Source: HGM10611 sp964384805 (lineage in GTDB: Bacteria; Bacillota_I; Bacilli_A; ML615J-28; CAG-313). From it: a DNA stretch of 64,000 nucleotides. The stretch is from the NCBI GenBank assembly GCA_964384805.1, contig CAYLLO010000003.1, forward strand, positions 1-64,000. Direction: 5' to 3'. A program made the position numbers and the translations under genes. Under the pieces are notes generated by a model. The model did no database searches and was not told the DNA's origin. It was given only the letters and a program-made list of their open reading frames with translations. The stretch's first letter is position 1. The number at the start of each line of letters is the position of its first letter. Positions 1-9,450 of this stretch are shown in pieces.

Positions 1-613
1 CTCTAGCTCTTCTTAAATCACCTTTTCTATGTGGTCCATCTAATACCATTTGATCCCCAGTGTAAGCATGAACTGTAGTCATAATACCTGATTGGATTGG
101 TGCATAATTATTTAATGCATTAGCCATTGGAGCTAAACAGTTAGTAGTACATGAAGCAGCAGAAATAACTTGGTCTTCTGTAGTTAATGTTTTATGGTTT
201 ACATTATAAACAATAGTTTTTAAATCTTTACCTGCAGGCGCTGAAATAATAACTTTTTTGGCTCCAGCATTGATATGAGCCATAGATTTTTCTTTAGAAC
301 AATAGAAACCAGTACATTCTAATACTACATCTACATCCAATTCTTTCCAAGGACAATTAGCTGCATCTTTTTCAGCATAGATTTTAATTACTTTACCATC
401 TACAGCAATCCATCCTTCTTCTTCTGAACAAGTTACTTTATCTGCTAAAGCATATCTTCCTTGAGCAGAATCATATTTTAATAAGTGTGCTAACATTTTT
501 GGACTTGTTAAATCATTAATGGCTACAATTTCATAACCTTCAGCACCAAACATTTGTCTAAATGCTAAACGACCTATACGTCCAAATCCATTAATTGCAA
601 TTTTTACTGACAT
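1..613 (-). CDS. gap: Glyceraldehyde-3-phosphate dehydrogenase, partial (3' end off the window)
   Basis: Type I GAPDH of glycolysis, oxidising and phosphorylating glyceraldehyde 3-phosphate with NAD+ in the cytoplasm. The translated minus strand begins MSVKIAINGFGRIGRLAFRQ, the Rossmann NAD-binding start of the family. It later shows the catalytic-cysteine motif SAASCTTNCLAP and then TVHAYTGDQ. About 204 codons are present out of a usual 330-340, so the C-terminal catalytic half lies left of the window. The start at 613 has a good AGGAGG ribosome site just upstream. The family assignment is certain; I cannot tell whether a second paralogue exists in the genome. Confidence 0.97.
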   Translation of the reverse strand, partial: MSVKIAINGFGRIGRLAFRQMFGAEGYEIVAINDLTSPKMLAHLLKYDSAQGRYALADKVTCSEEEGWIAVDGKVIKIYAEKDAANCPWKELDVDVVLECTGFYCSKEKSMAHINAGAKKVIISAPAGKDLKTIVYNVNHKTLTTEDQVISAASCTTNCLAPMANALNNYAPIQSGIMTTVHAYTGDQMVLDGPHRKGDLRRAR

Positions 614-693
614 TTTTAATTTCCTCCTATTGAAATTTTACGGGTGTATTATACCATATTTTTCTTTTTTAAACAACAAAAATGTCCTATAAT

Positions 694-1464
694 TTATGAA
701 TCTCTAGTTTTTGACAATATTATTAACAATAAACGAACAACTTCATAAAAAAGCCATATTATATTTAAAACAATTCCAAATGCAGCGTACCATTCATAAT
801 TTTTATCTAAACCTGTTTGTACGATTTCATTGGCATTATCTAAACTAATAACTGTATAAATAGACGAAATAATTACCATTATAATTGAAATCCCTAATGA
901 TAAGTTATTATTACCAAAAAACATCAAATAGATATCAGGCAAGAAAATGGAAATAATACCGAAAACTAAGGTACATATAACAATTCCTAATAAAATAACA
1001 TACATGATTTTTTTGAATTTTCCATTTACTTTAAATAGACCACTTGTATAAAGAATTGCTCCTCCTAAGAATATTGCAACCGTAATCAATAAAGCAAGTC
1101 CTAAAATTGCTCCTGCTTCAGATACTCCTAAAAAATAGAATAAAAGTGCCGCTAAACCACTAATTCCCAGTCCTTCAGCTATCGCATATGGTATCGCAAG
1201 TATTTTGGCAGTTTTTGGACTAAAAGACATAACTAAACTAAGGATAAAAACAATAATAGGTGAAATAGTATATCCAATTAATACTATATTTTCTGTTACA
1301 TTATTAACTCTAATAAAAGACATACCAATTAATCCTGTAATCAAAGTAATTACTAATAATAAAATTGTTTTCAACCCCACACCTTTCATATTAGCGGTAT
1401 TATTACTTTCATATGGTAAATCAACTGCTCGATTAAAAACATAATTATTTCCAAACTTTGTCAT
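694..1464 (-). CDS. Bax inhibitor-1/YccA family membrane protein
   Basis: Polytopic inner-membrane protein of 256 residues with about seven hydrophobic segments after a short polar N-terminus of about 30 residues. The last 35 residues (EWYAAFGIVLNIIWLFYEVV and following) match the conserved end of the YccA branch of the Bax inhibitor-1 superfamily. Members are thought to act as pH- or calcium-sensitive leak channels, or to interact with the FtsH protease; the role in this organism is unknown. An AGGAGG site sits just upstream of the start. The gene lies between polC and gap, with no evidence that they share an operon. Confidence 0.85.
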   Translation of the reverse strand: MTKFGNNYVFNRAVDLPYESNNTANMKGVGLKTILLLVITLITGLIGMSFIRVNNVTENIVLIGYTISPIIVFILSLVMSFSPKTAKILAIPYAIAEGLGISGLAALLFYFLGVSEAGAILGLALLITVAIFLGGAILYTSGLFKVNGKFKKIMYVILLGIVICTLVFGIISIFLPDIYLMFFGNNNLSLGISIIMVIISSIYTVISLDNANEIVQTGLDKNYEWYAAFGIVLNIIWLFYEVVRLLLIILSKTRDS

Positions 1465-1512
1465 ATAATTCCTCCTATATAATATTATGATTATTTTATG
1501 GTAAAATATGTA

Positions 1513-4500
1513 TTATAACAAAACGCTTGTGTCATCATCTAATGAATCTAATGCCCCAATAGATTTTAATTTATCAAATGTAGTTTTATTTAATTTAGTA
1601 CGTTTTTGAACATCTTTTTTCGATGTAAAAGGATATTCATTTCTAGCATCTACTACCGATTGAGCAGCAGCTTCACCTAAAGCACTAACAGCTGTAAATG
1701 GTAAGTATAAAGACTTTTTATCATCTGACAAAATAAAATTTTTAACTTCCGATTTATTAATATCAACTTGTTTAAAAGAGTACCCTCGTAAACACATTTC
1801 TAATGCAATTGCAAGTTCATCAACTAAATCAAGTTCGCGTTTTTCAGCAGTTTTAGCTTCCTTTTTGACATTAATTTCATTAATTTTATTTCTAATCGCA
1901 TTTTTCCCTGCTGAAAATACATCAACATCGAAAGCACAAGCTCGACATGAAAAATAAGCAGCATAATAATAAATTGGTCGATGGACTTTAAACCATCCAA
2001 TACGTAAAGCCATAATAACATACGCCGTAGCATGTGCTTTAGGAAACATATATTGAATTTTAAGACATGATTTAATATACCAATCAGGTACATTATGTTC
2101 ACGCATTAATTGAATTTGTTCTTCTGACGGTTGTCTATCTTTTTTACGAACTGCTTCCATAATTTTGAAGGCATCAGAAGGTTCCAATCCTTTATACATT
2201 AAATAAGTCATAATATCATCACGACATCCAATAACATCTGAAAACGGAATTGGTTCATTAACAAAGTTACGTCCAAGTACTAAGTCTTGAGCATTACCAA
2301 GCCATACATCAGTCCCATGTGATAATCCAGATACTTTAACTATTTCATCAAAATTTTTAGGTTTAGTATCTTTTAATAATTCTCGAACAAAGTTGGTTCC
2401 AAATTCTGGAACTCCGATAGTGCCACTTGGTAAATGATCTCCATCTTCTCCGTTCAAATGTAAAGCCTCTTTTGATTGAAACAATGATATTACATCTTTA
2501 TCAGAAAGTGGAATATCTTCTACTTTAGAAAAAGGAAATTCATCAGGATATTTTTCGACAAAATCCATAAGATGACGAATCATCGTAGGATCATCATGAC
2601 CCAAAATATCTAGTTTTAGCAAATTAGATTCAAAACGATGATAATCATAATGTGAAGTACGCCATGTAGAATCTACTGAATCAGCTGGATATTGTACAGG
2701 TATTAAATCAGTATATTCCATAGTATCAGGCACAACAACAATTCCTCCGGGATGTTGTCCAGTAGTTCTTTTTGCTCCTTCTAATCCTGCCGCAATACGC
2801 TTAATTTCAGCTTCCCTTAAAACTTTACCTTTATCTTCCAGATATCCTTTTACATAACCATAAGCAGTTTTAGCTGCAACAGTTCCTATCGTTCCTGCTC
2901 TAAAAGAATGATCTATCCCAAAAACTTCTCGGCAAAACAAATGTGCTCGTTCTTGATAATCTCCAGAAAAGTTTAAATCAATATCAGGAACTTTATCACC
3001 TTTAAATCCTAAAAATGTTTCAAATGGAATATCTACTCCATCATGATTTAACGAAGTACCACAAACTGGACAAGCACAATCTTCTAGGTCGATTCCAATC
3101 ATAACATTATTTACCTTTTCAATAATATGTTTAGGTGCATCAATATTTTCTAATCCTTTAAAAGCCGAAAAATGACAATTTGGACACACATAGTGTGGTT
3201 TTAATGGATTAACTTCCGTAATTCCCATCATAGTCGCAACAAAACTACTTCCTACTGATCCCCTACTACCAACAATATACCCATTATCATATGAATTTTT
3301 AACTAGCATATGCGAAATATAATAAACGCTCGAAAAACCATTACCAATAATACTATTTAATTCTTGTTCAAGTCTTCCAACAACATATGAATTTAAATTT
3401 TCTCCATAAATTTCTTTCGCACGTTTATATGAGATATCACGTACTGCTCCTGCCATCGATGGTACTCCATATTTAGACATAAAGTCATCTCTTGGAGTAA
3501 ATAATTTATCAGGAAATAAATCAAATTCTTCAATCATATCAGCAATTTTATTAGTATTTTCTACAACTATTTCGTATACTTTATTAGTAGGTAAAAAACT
3601 AAACGATGTAAGCATTTCAAGAGTTGTTCTAAAATACATAGGAGGGGCTTTAGTTGCCTTAGCTAAATCATGTAAACCTCCAATACCAGGACGAGCAACA
3701 GACATATAAATTTCTCGATATTTTCCATCTTCTGCTTCTAATTGATGAACATCTCCAGTAGCAACAACTGGAATTCCTGCTTCATCTGCAGCAGCAATTA
3801 TTGACATAATTGCTTCCTTTATATGTTCTCTAGCAATTTCTTCACCTGCAGATTCAACTAAATGTTCATAACAATCTAATGGCTGAACCTCTACATAATC
3901 ATAGAATTTAATTGCTTTTTGTAAATCTTCATAAGATTTTTCATAAGCAATTTTAAAAATTTCTCCATTATAACATCCACTACCAACTAATAATCCTTCA
4001 CGATACTTACTAAGAACAGATTTTAAAATCCGTGCTTCTTTATAAAAATGAGTAGTATGACTATCTGAAATAATCTTGTAAAAATTTTTAAGTCCTTCAC
4101 GATTCTTAACTAAAATATTAATATGATAAGGTATTATATATTTAAATGCTTCATTAGAATCAGTAATAGAATTAATATCTTTATAATTGTAAATACATCT
4201 TTCATTTAAATCGCCCAACATTTTTAAAAATACATTGGCAGTAGAGTGAGCATCATACAATGCTCTATGTTGCTGTTCTAAATCAACTTTTAATCCTTTA
4301 GCAACATCTTTTAAATTAAAACGTTTTAAAATATGACTATACATTGCTTTAGCCATTTGTAAAGTATCAATACATGGATAATCATGTCTATATAAACCAA
4401 ATTTTTTTAGTTGATAATACAAATGTCCTATATCAAATAATGCATTATGAGCAACTAAAATTGAACCTTCGATAAATTCAACAAATTTCGGTAATACTTC

Positions 4501-5991
4501 TTCAATAGTTGGAGCATTAGCCAAATCATCATTGGTAATTTCGGTAACATTCGTAATTACTTGTGATATTCTTCTAGAAGGACATACAAAAGTTGAAAAT
4601 TCATCAATTTTTATTCCATTTTTAATTTTTACTGCTCCAATTTCAATAATTTCATTAAATCTAACACTAAATCCACTTGTTTCAAAATCAAATACCACAA
4701 ACGTTGCATCTTTTAATAGGATATCATCATCTGTTAAGTTAATTAAATAAGCATCATCATTAATAAAATATCCCTCAACACCAGCAATTGGTTTAATATA
4801 TTTTTCAGGATTTTTTTTCTTTAATTTAGCACAATAACTAAATAATTCTGGTAAAACATGACAATTGGCATGGTCAGTAACAGCTACCGCGCGATGGCCA
4901 AATTTCAATGCAGTATCAACATATTTTTCGACATCCATCACACTATCTAATACAGACATTTTCGTATGAGCATGAAGTTCTACTCGTTTTACTTTAGCCT
5001 CATCACTACGACTTTTTTTATCATCTTCCCCAATTGTTTTAATCGATAAACACATAATGACTACATCACGAGCATAATTATCGTATTGTACAGAACCCGT
5101 TATTGCAAGTTTTAACCCTTTTTTTATTTCATTTTTAAAAAACTTCACATTGCGGTCGTTTAAAAATTGTTTTATCATAATGGAATCTTCATAATCAGTA
5201 ATGATTCCTTCAAAAAGTTCATATCTGCCTGCTTTACGAATTTCATAACTAACTAAAACGCCCTCAACTTCTACTTTATCAGTTCCATTGATTTGCCGGA
5301 ATTCCATTACTTGCATACTAGTAATCGGAATTTCTTTAATTGCTTTTTTTAAAGCATTATTACTTTTACGTTCTTTAGTTATTTTGCTATTAAACTGTAA
5401 ATTGGTAAGTTCACGTTTTTTTTCTTCAAACGCTTTAGTATCAGCAAGTTCTTGCCGAATTGACATTTCTCTTTTTTTATCAGCAATCGCATCTATTTCA
5501 AAATTTGAAACATGAGGTTCAATTATTAATTCAAAACCAAAATTTTTAATTACTTCTTTTACTTTTTGAATAGCTATAGCTGCAACATTACAATCATCTA
5601 ACGAACCTACATAAACATTAACACGATCGTCTAAAACTTCAATAGTGTAATATTTTAAAACACTTATAGAACGATCTTTATTAATATTAGTATCAATTAC
5701 ATAATTAAAATATTCTTTAATAAGTTTTTCATTTAAAGATAAATTTCGATAACGAAAATAGAATTGGACATCAACAATTTCTTTTGATGCCATAATAAAG
5801 GCGCGTATCTTATGAATCAATTCTAAAATGATATTCAAAGGAAGTACATTATCAAATATTAAATGAATTTTCCAAATTGTACTATTATTCGTTAAAATAA
5901 CTTTTTCAATCTCTCCATTAAGTAACATTTCATGGCGTTCTACACCAGAATAATCAATTAATTCTAAAAACTTATGATTGTGTTCTAGCAT
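1513..5991 (-). CDS. polC: DNA polymerase III alpha subunit, Gram-positive PolC type
   Basis: Replicative DNA polymerase with built-in proofreading, typical of Firmicutes. The 1492 residues are slightly longer than Bacillus PolC. The order is an N-terminal domain, an OB fold (about 225-320), and a PHP domain starting at VELHAHTKMSVLDSVMD (about 337). A DEDDh 3'-5' exonuclease is inserted into it (VFDFETSG at about 433). The polymerase core follows: GSRGSVGSSFVATMMG, a Cys4 zinc site built from CPNC and CPVC, the catalytic PDIDLNFSG, and a C-terminal helix-hairpin-helix region. The start follows an AGGAGG site. Residues expected for catalysis are present, so this looks fully functional. Confidence 0.98.
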   Translation of the reverse strand: MLEHNHKFLELIDYSGVERHEMLLNGEIEKVILTNNSTIWKIHLIFDNVLPLNIILELIHKIRAFIMASKEIVDVQFYFRYRNLSLNEKLIKEYFNYVIDTNINKDRSISVLKYYTIEVLDDRVNVYVGSLDDCNVAAIAIQKVKEVIKNFGFELIIEPHVSNFEIDAIADKKREMSIRQELADTKAFEEKKRELTNLQFNSKITKERKSNNALKKAIKEIPITSMQVMEFRQINGTDKVEVEGVLVSYEIRKAGRYELFEGIITDYEDSIMIKQFLNDRNVKFFKNEIKKGLKLAITGSVQYDNYARDVVIMCLSIKTIGEDDKKSRSDEAKVKRVELHAHTKMSVLDSVMDVEKYVDTALKFGHRAVAVTDHANCHVLPELFSYCAKLKKKNPEKYIKPIAGVEGYFINDDAYLINLTDDDILLKDATFVVFDFETSGFSVRFNEIIEIGAVKIKNGIKIDEFSTFVCPSRRISQVITNVTEITNDDLANAPTIEEVLPKFVEFIEGSILVAHNALFDIGHLYYQLKKFGLYRHDYPCIDTLQMAKAMYSHILKRFNLKDVAKGLKVDLEQQHRALYDAHSTANVFLKMLGDLNERCIYNYKDINSITDSNEAFKYIIPYHINILVKNREGLKNFYKIISDSHTTHFYKEARILKSVLSKYREGLLVGSGCYNGEIFKIAYEKSYEDLQKAIKFYDYVEVQPLDCYEHLVESAGEEIAREHIKEAIMSIIAAADEAGIPVVATGDVHQLEAEDGKYREIYMSVARPGIGGLHDLAKATKAPPMYFRTTLEMLTSFSFLPTNKVYEIVVENTNKIADMIEEFDLFPDKLFTPRDDFMSKYGVPSMAGAVRDISYKRAKEIYGENLNSYVVGRLEQELNSIIGNGFSSVYYISHMLVKNSYDNGYIVGSRGSVGSSFVATMMGITEVNPLKPHYVCPNCHFSAFKGLENIDAPKHIIEKVNNVMIGIDLEDCACPVCGTSLNHDGVDIPFETFLGFKGDKVPDIDLNFSGDYQERAHLFCREVFGIDHSFRAGTIGTVAAKTAYGYVKGYLEDKGKVLREAEIKRIAAGLEGAKRTTGQHPGGIVVVPDTMEYTDLIPVQYPADSVDSTWRTSHYDYHRFESNLLKLDILGHDDPTMIRHLMDFVEKYPDEFPFSKVEDIPLSDKDVISLFQSKEALHLNGEDGDHLPSGTIGVPEFGTNFVRELLKDTKPKNFDEIVKVSGLSHGTDVWLGNAQDLVLGRNFVNEPIPFSDVIGCRDDIMTYLMYKGLEPSDAFKIMEAVRKKDRQPSEEQIQLMREHNVPDWYIKSCLKIQYMFPKAHATAYVIMALRIGWFKVHRPIYYYAAYFSCRACAFDVDVFSAGKNAIRNKINEINVKKEAKTAEKRELDLVDELAIALEMCLRGYSFKQVDINKSEVKNFILSDDKKSLYLPFTAVSALGEAAAQSVVDARNEYPFTSKKDVQKRTKLNKTTFDKLKSIGALDSLDDDTSVLL

Positions 5992-6120
5992 TGGATTCCT
6001 CCTAATTTAAATTATTTAATACATTATTGTTTAATTATAGCACATTTTATCTTTTTTGTAGAAAATACAAAAATTTTATTTTAATACAAGAACCAACATT
6101 TTGTCAATTTACAGGTAAGT

Positions 6121-7770
6121 TTATTCAATTATATAAGAAACCATTCGCCAAACACGTTCAATTGTTTCTTCTAAATATTCTACATATACTTCTTTGACAT
6201 TTGGATCGTTACAAATAAAAATTGTTTGACCATTTTTTTCATAATATCCTTGACATACTAATAAGTGTCCATTAGTAGTATAACTATTATCAGTATTATA
6301 TGCATCCATTTTCCCTTTAACACTTAAAGCAACAGGTCCTACTTTTGCAAGATGCATTTTTAATTCATCTATTGAATACATTCTCATAACATATGCTTTT
6401 TCTCCATATGCCGTCATAATAACTGTACAATATACCCAATTACCAAAAATTTCATTTCCATAATCTTTAGCCAAATTCGCAATATAACGATTTTCATATT
6501 CATCATATTCTATGAATGAGTGTCCCTTATATTTTAATAACATCGTCGATGATGTTGGGCTACAAATACTATTACCAATTACAGGTACCACATTTTGATT
6601 TAATTTTGGAACAATATATTCCACACGTTCAGGCAAACTGCTAACATTAACTTTGTATTCATAATCATCATATTCAATTGCTAAAGCAACAAATGACAAT
6701 TTAGCAGATTCTGAATAAATATTATCACGTCGTAATGTTACACGATACTGAATTGCTTCTGCTGTTTTACCACCTTGGACAATGATTTCATCAGTACTTA
6801 TTTTAGCAATTCCATCATTTGTATTAGTTGTCATAGGTTTGTTTTGTAATCCTAATCCCCAAGCTCCATAACTAAAATATCTACTCCACTTACCATTTAC
6901 ACGTATACGAACTTCTATTTCCACTGTTGCGGTTTCAGAACTTAATGCCCCCCAAGAAGCAACAACAGACTTCATAGGTTGAACTTCAAAAATATTTGAA
7001 AAATATGTTCCATTCAAGGCCTCATCATCTAAAACTAATTTATCTTCTTCAATATGACAATTAGACATAAATGCTAAATTGTAAGTTTTTACTTCATCTA
7101 AAACTAAATGATGTTTAATTTCTACTTTTTTTGGTTCTACTTGAGCATTTACTTCATAATTTTTTTCCATTTTTATACTTCCTAATTCTAATGTAACAGT
7201 TAAAGTTACAATTGTATTTTCAGCTGGCGAATTATATGCACCAGTATTTGAAATAATATCCGGATGACTAGATATCCATGTTGCTTTCATTTCTTTATCA
7301 TTAAAGTTTGTTAATAAATCTATATTTTCTGATATTTCTTCAGGTATTACAATTTCTTTTAACGACTCTGAAAAACGTTTTTCAGGAGACATACCAGAAA
7401 CAATTACGTTAAATTTTTTAATATATACTTCTTCTTTATAAGTAAAAGTTGCAGTCAACGTGACATTTTCATCACAATATCCTTGTTTTACTATACCAAA
7501 ATTTGAAATACTTGTGGTTTTATCACTTTTCCAAGTAATGTTTATTTCTTCATTTTGATATTCTAGAAGTCTAATAAAACTATAATTTTCGGTAAAAATT
7601 GTAGGAATTTCTACCATATCAGCTGCCGCCATTAAAAAATCTAAATCAGTTTGTGGATCAGGGGATACGTTATTAAAATTATCGTTAGAATTATCTTTTG
7701 CACAACTAACTAAAATAAACACTAAACTGATTATTATAAAATATTTAAGAGCAGTTATAATCTTATTCAT
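6121..7770 (-). CDS. Lipoprotein with C-terminal C39-like peptidase domain
   Basis: Predicted surface lipoprotein of 549 residues: a hydrophobic signal ends in the lipobox LVSC at about residue 23. Two atrophied bacterial Ig-like modules follow (about 45-210), then a beta-rich region. A C39-like (papain-fold) peptidase domain runs from about 395 to the end. Its likely catalytic residues are the Cys in NSICSPTSS, the His in NGHLLVCQGY and the Asn/Asp of CNDPNV. Family knowledge says such domains cleave peptides or act as transglutaminase-like enzymes; the substrate here is unknown. No cognate bacteriocin or exporter gene is adjacent, which argues against a bacteriocin-processing role. It stands alone between polC and tRNA-Cys. 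Confidence 0.7.
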   Translation of the reverse strand: MNKIITALKYFIIISLVFILVSCAKDNSNDNFNNVSPDPQTDLDFLMAAADMVEIPTIFTENYSFIRLLEYQNEEINITWKSDKTTSISNFGIVKQGYCDENVTLTATFTYKEEVYIKKFNVIVSGMSPEKRFSESLKEIVIPEEISENIDLLTNFNDKEMKATWISSHPDIISNTGAYNSPAENTIVTLTVTLELGSIKMEKNYEVNAQVEPKKVEIKHHLVLDEVKTYNLAFMSNCHIEEDKLVLDDEALNGTYFSNIFEVQPMKSVVASWGALSSETATVEIEVRIRVNGKWSRYFSYGAWGLGLQNKPMTTNTNDGIAKISTDEIIVQGGKTAEAIQYRVTLRRDNIYSESAKLSFVALAIEYDDYEYKVNVSSLPERVEYIVPKLNQNVVPVIGNSICSPTSSTMLLKYKGHSFIEYDEYENRYIANLAKDYGNEIFGNWVYCTVIMTAYGEKAYVMRMYSIDELKMHLAKVGPVALSVKGKMDAYNTDNSYTTNGHLLVCQGYYEKNGQTIFICNDPNVKEVYVEYLEETIERVWRMVSYIIE

Positions 7771-7815
7771 AACATATATCCTTTGCTATTTATTTTATTT
7801 TTATTTTCTTTTGTC

Positions 7816-7844
7816 TTGACTATTTTTTAAAAATAAGGTACAAT
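7816..7844 (+). promoter_or_regulatory. Promoter of tRNA-Cys
   Basis: A TTGACT -35 (7816-7821) and a TACAAT -10 (7839-7844) are separated by 17 bp. They lie about 20 bp upstream of the tRNA-Cys 5' end, as expected for a housekeeping sigma-A promoter. Confidence 0.75.
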
Positions 7845-7863
7845 AATATAGCAGTTTAAATAT

Positions 7864-7937
7864 GGCTCTGTAGCCAAGCGGTAAGGCGTGGGTCTGCAAC
7901 ACCCTGAGCACCGGTTCAAATCCGGTCGGAGCCTCCA
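7864..7937 (+). tRNA. tRNA-Cys (GCA)
   Basis: The acceptor arms GGCTCTG and CGGAGCC pair over seven positions with one G-U. The anticodon loop contains TCTGCAACA, giving anticodon GCA for cysteine. The T arm GGTTCAAATCC is standard and the CCA end is encoded. It is a single tRNA, not part of a cluster. No T-run hairpin follows immediately, so the transcript may end within or beyond the convergent rluA gene. Confidence 0.96.
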
Positions 7938-7955
7938 TATTGTTTGTAAAGTTGA

Positions 7956-8849
7956 TTATTTAAAATCAACTTTTTTATTTTTCCAAACTTTTTTCATATC
8001 CATAGGCATTGGACATTTTACACAAACATGCTGTTTAGTTATTGGGTGAATAAATTCAACTTCAGATGAATGTAACAAAACCCGATCTGCTTCTATTTTA
8101 GAACCATATAATCTATCACCTAATAATGGATGTTTTAGATAAGACATATGAATCCTTATTTGATGAGTTCGTCCTGTTGCTAACTTTAATTCAATTAATG
8201 ATAAATTATTTTTACTTTCAAGCACCTCATAATTGGTTAAGGCATTTTTCCCATTTTTGGCAACAATCATTTTACTATTAATATGTCGATCTTTACCGAT
8301 TGATAAATCAATCTTGCCTTTTTTATTAGAAAAAACTCCTTCAACAATTGCTATATACTTTCTAATAAAAGTTCCATTTTCAATCATTTTAGATAGAGCT
8401 GCATGTGTAACTATGTCCTTTGCATAAACTAAGCATCCTGTTGTATCAAAATCCAAACGATGAACATGTCTAACTTTATAAAATAAATCATTTTTTAAAT
8501 AATAATAACTTACATAATTAGCCATTGTATTATTTTTTTTAATATCATCGGGATAAATTATACATTTGGAATATTTATTGACAATTAGAAGGTATTCATC
8601 TTCGTATAAAATATTCAAATTACTTTCTTCAGGCATTATATTGTTATGATCAAAATAACTTGTATCAATACAAATAATATCACTTTCACTTATTTTGTCA
8701 TTAATTGATGCTACTTGTCCATTAATAAAACAACATTGATTACTAAATAAGTATTTTATTTTATCATTTGATAAATAAAAACAACTTAAAAAATCACCAA
8801 ATAAATATTGCTCATATTCTTTTATAACTTTTACTACAAAATACGACAT
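7956..8849 (-). CDS. RluA-family pseudouridine synthase (copy 1 of 3 in window)
   Basis: Isomerises specific uridines in structured RNA, probably rRNA, to pseudouridine. The catalytic motif HRLDFDTTGCLVYAKD contains the essential Asp, and the GRTHQIRIHMSYLKHPLLGD block is also typical. The N-terminal 80 residues look S4-like but are diverged. I place the start at MSYFVVK (8849) because GGAGG lies six bases upstream; a longer frame to 8876 has no ribosome site. It is the last gene of the minus-strand run that starts with apt/rel. Sequence alone cannot say which position of which RNA it modifies. Confidence 0.88.
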   Translation of the reverse strand: MSYFVVKVIKEYEQYLFGDFLSCFYLSNDKIKYLFSNQCCFINGQVASINDKISESDIICIDTSYFDHNNIMPEESNLNILYEDEYLLIVNKYSKCIIYPDDIKKNNTMANYVSYYYLKNDLFYKVRHVHRLDFDTTGCLVYAKDIVTHAALSKMIENGTFIRKYIAIVEGVFSNKKGKIDLSIGKDRHINSKMIVAKNGKNALTNYEVLESKNNLSLIELKLATGRTHQIRIHMSYLKHPLLGDRLYGSKIEADRVLLHSSEVEFIHPITKQHVCVKCPMPMDMKKVWKNKKVDFK

Positions 8850-8860
8850 ATTTAACCTCC

Positions 8861-8887
8861 AAAAGAAACGTATCATTTTGATACGTT
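8861..8887 (-). terminator. Rho-independent terminator after the spoIIIAH-like gene
   Basis: A perfect 8-bp stem (8867-8874 with 8880-8887, AACGTATC/GATACGTT) has a 5-base loop. On the minus strand it is followed by TTCTTTT. It lies between the SpoIIIAH-like stop and the ribosome site of the rluA-type gene, so read-through would still reach rluA. Confidence 0.6.
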
Positions 8888-8891
8888 CTTT

Positions 8892-9395
8892 TTATTTTTT
8901 AAGTTCTTCTGCGCTCATAAAATTAACTACAACAGTATCATAGTTATCAAAACTTAATAAAGTCATTAAAATTATTTCATTAGCTTTTTCAACACTATCT
9001 TCTTCGCTTACTACTAATACTTCTATTCCTGTGTTAGTTGCGTGAACTAAGGCATCTTGATATCCACTATTAATTACTTGCAATTCTAATAAAACTTCTT
9101 TTTCTGTTAGTGCCGAAATCGCTTCTTTTTCTTGTAATGCTGCTTCTTTAGAGGCTATTGTTGCTTCTTCATCCGCAAGAATGGCATCTAAAGAAACAAC
9201 AGCTAAACTGCGTTCATTACGAATAGCCTCACGCATTAAAGTAAGTTCTTCTAAACGACCTTTTTCCTCATCAGTAATAACCGGGGTTGTATCTTCATTT
9301 TTTTTATCAGCGGCCACTGGAGATTTTATATACCACACCGCAAGCATTGTCACAATCGTTAAAAATATTAAAGCAAATTGGTTTTTCTTTATCAT
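8892..9395 (-). CDS. spoIIIAH: SpoIIIAH-like stage III sporulation protein
   Basis: Mother-cell partner of the SpoIIQ-SpoIIIAH channel that links mother cell and forespore during engulfment. The 167-residue protein has one N-terminal membrane helix (FALIFLTIVTMLAVWYIKSP) and a charged coiled-coil stretch (R..ERS, ASKEAALQEKE). It ends in a YscJ/FliF-like ring-building domain containing GYQDALVHATNTGIEVLVVS, matching the family in order and spacing. The start at 9395 is supported by GGAGG eight bases upstream; the longer frame to 9503 is not. Unusually, the other spoIIIA genes (AA-AG) are not next to it; here it follows a DUF1189-like gene. Confidence 0.8.
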   Translation of the reverse strand: MIKKNQFALIFLTIVTMLAVWYIKSPVAADKKNEDTTPVITDEEKGRLEELTLMREAIRNERSLAVVSLDAILADEEATIASKEAALQEKEAISALTEKEVLLELQVINSGYQDALVHATNTGIEVLVVSEEDSVEKANEIILMTLLSFDNYDTVVVNFMSAEELKK

Positions 9396-9450
9396 ATAAT
9401 ACTCCTCCATATCTAATTCAATTAAGTATATGAAGATAGTATTTAAAGTA

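Noticed and set aside
1824..2102. Second frame inside polC
   Set aside because: A shadow frame on the same strand within a well-conserved polC domain; no start signal and low-complexity translation.
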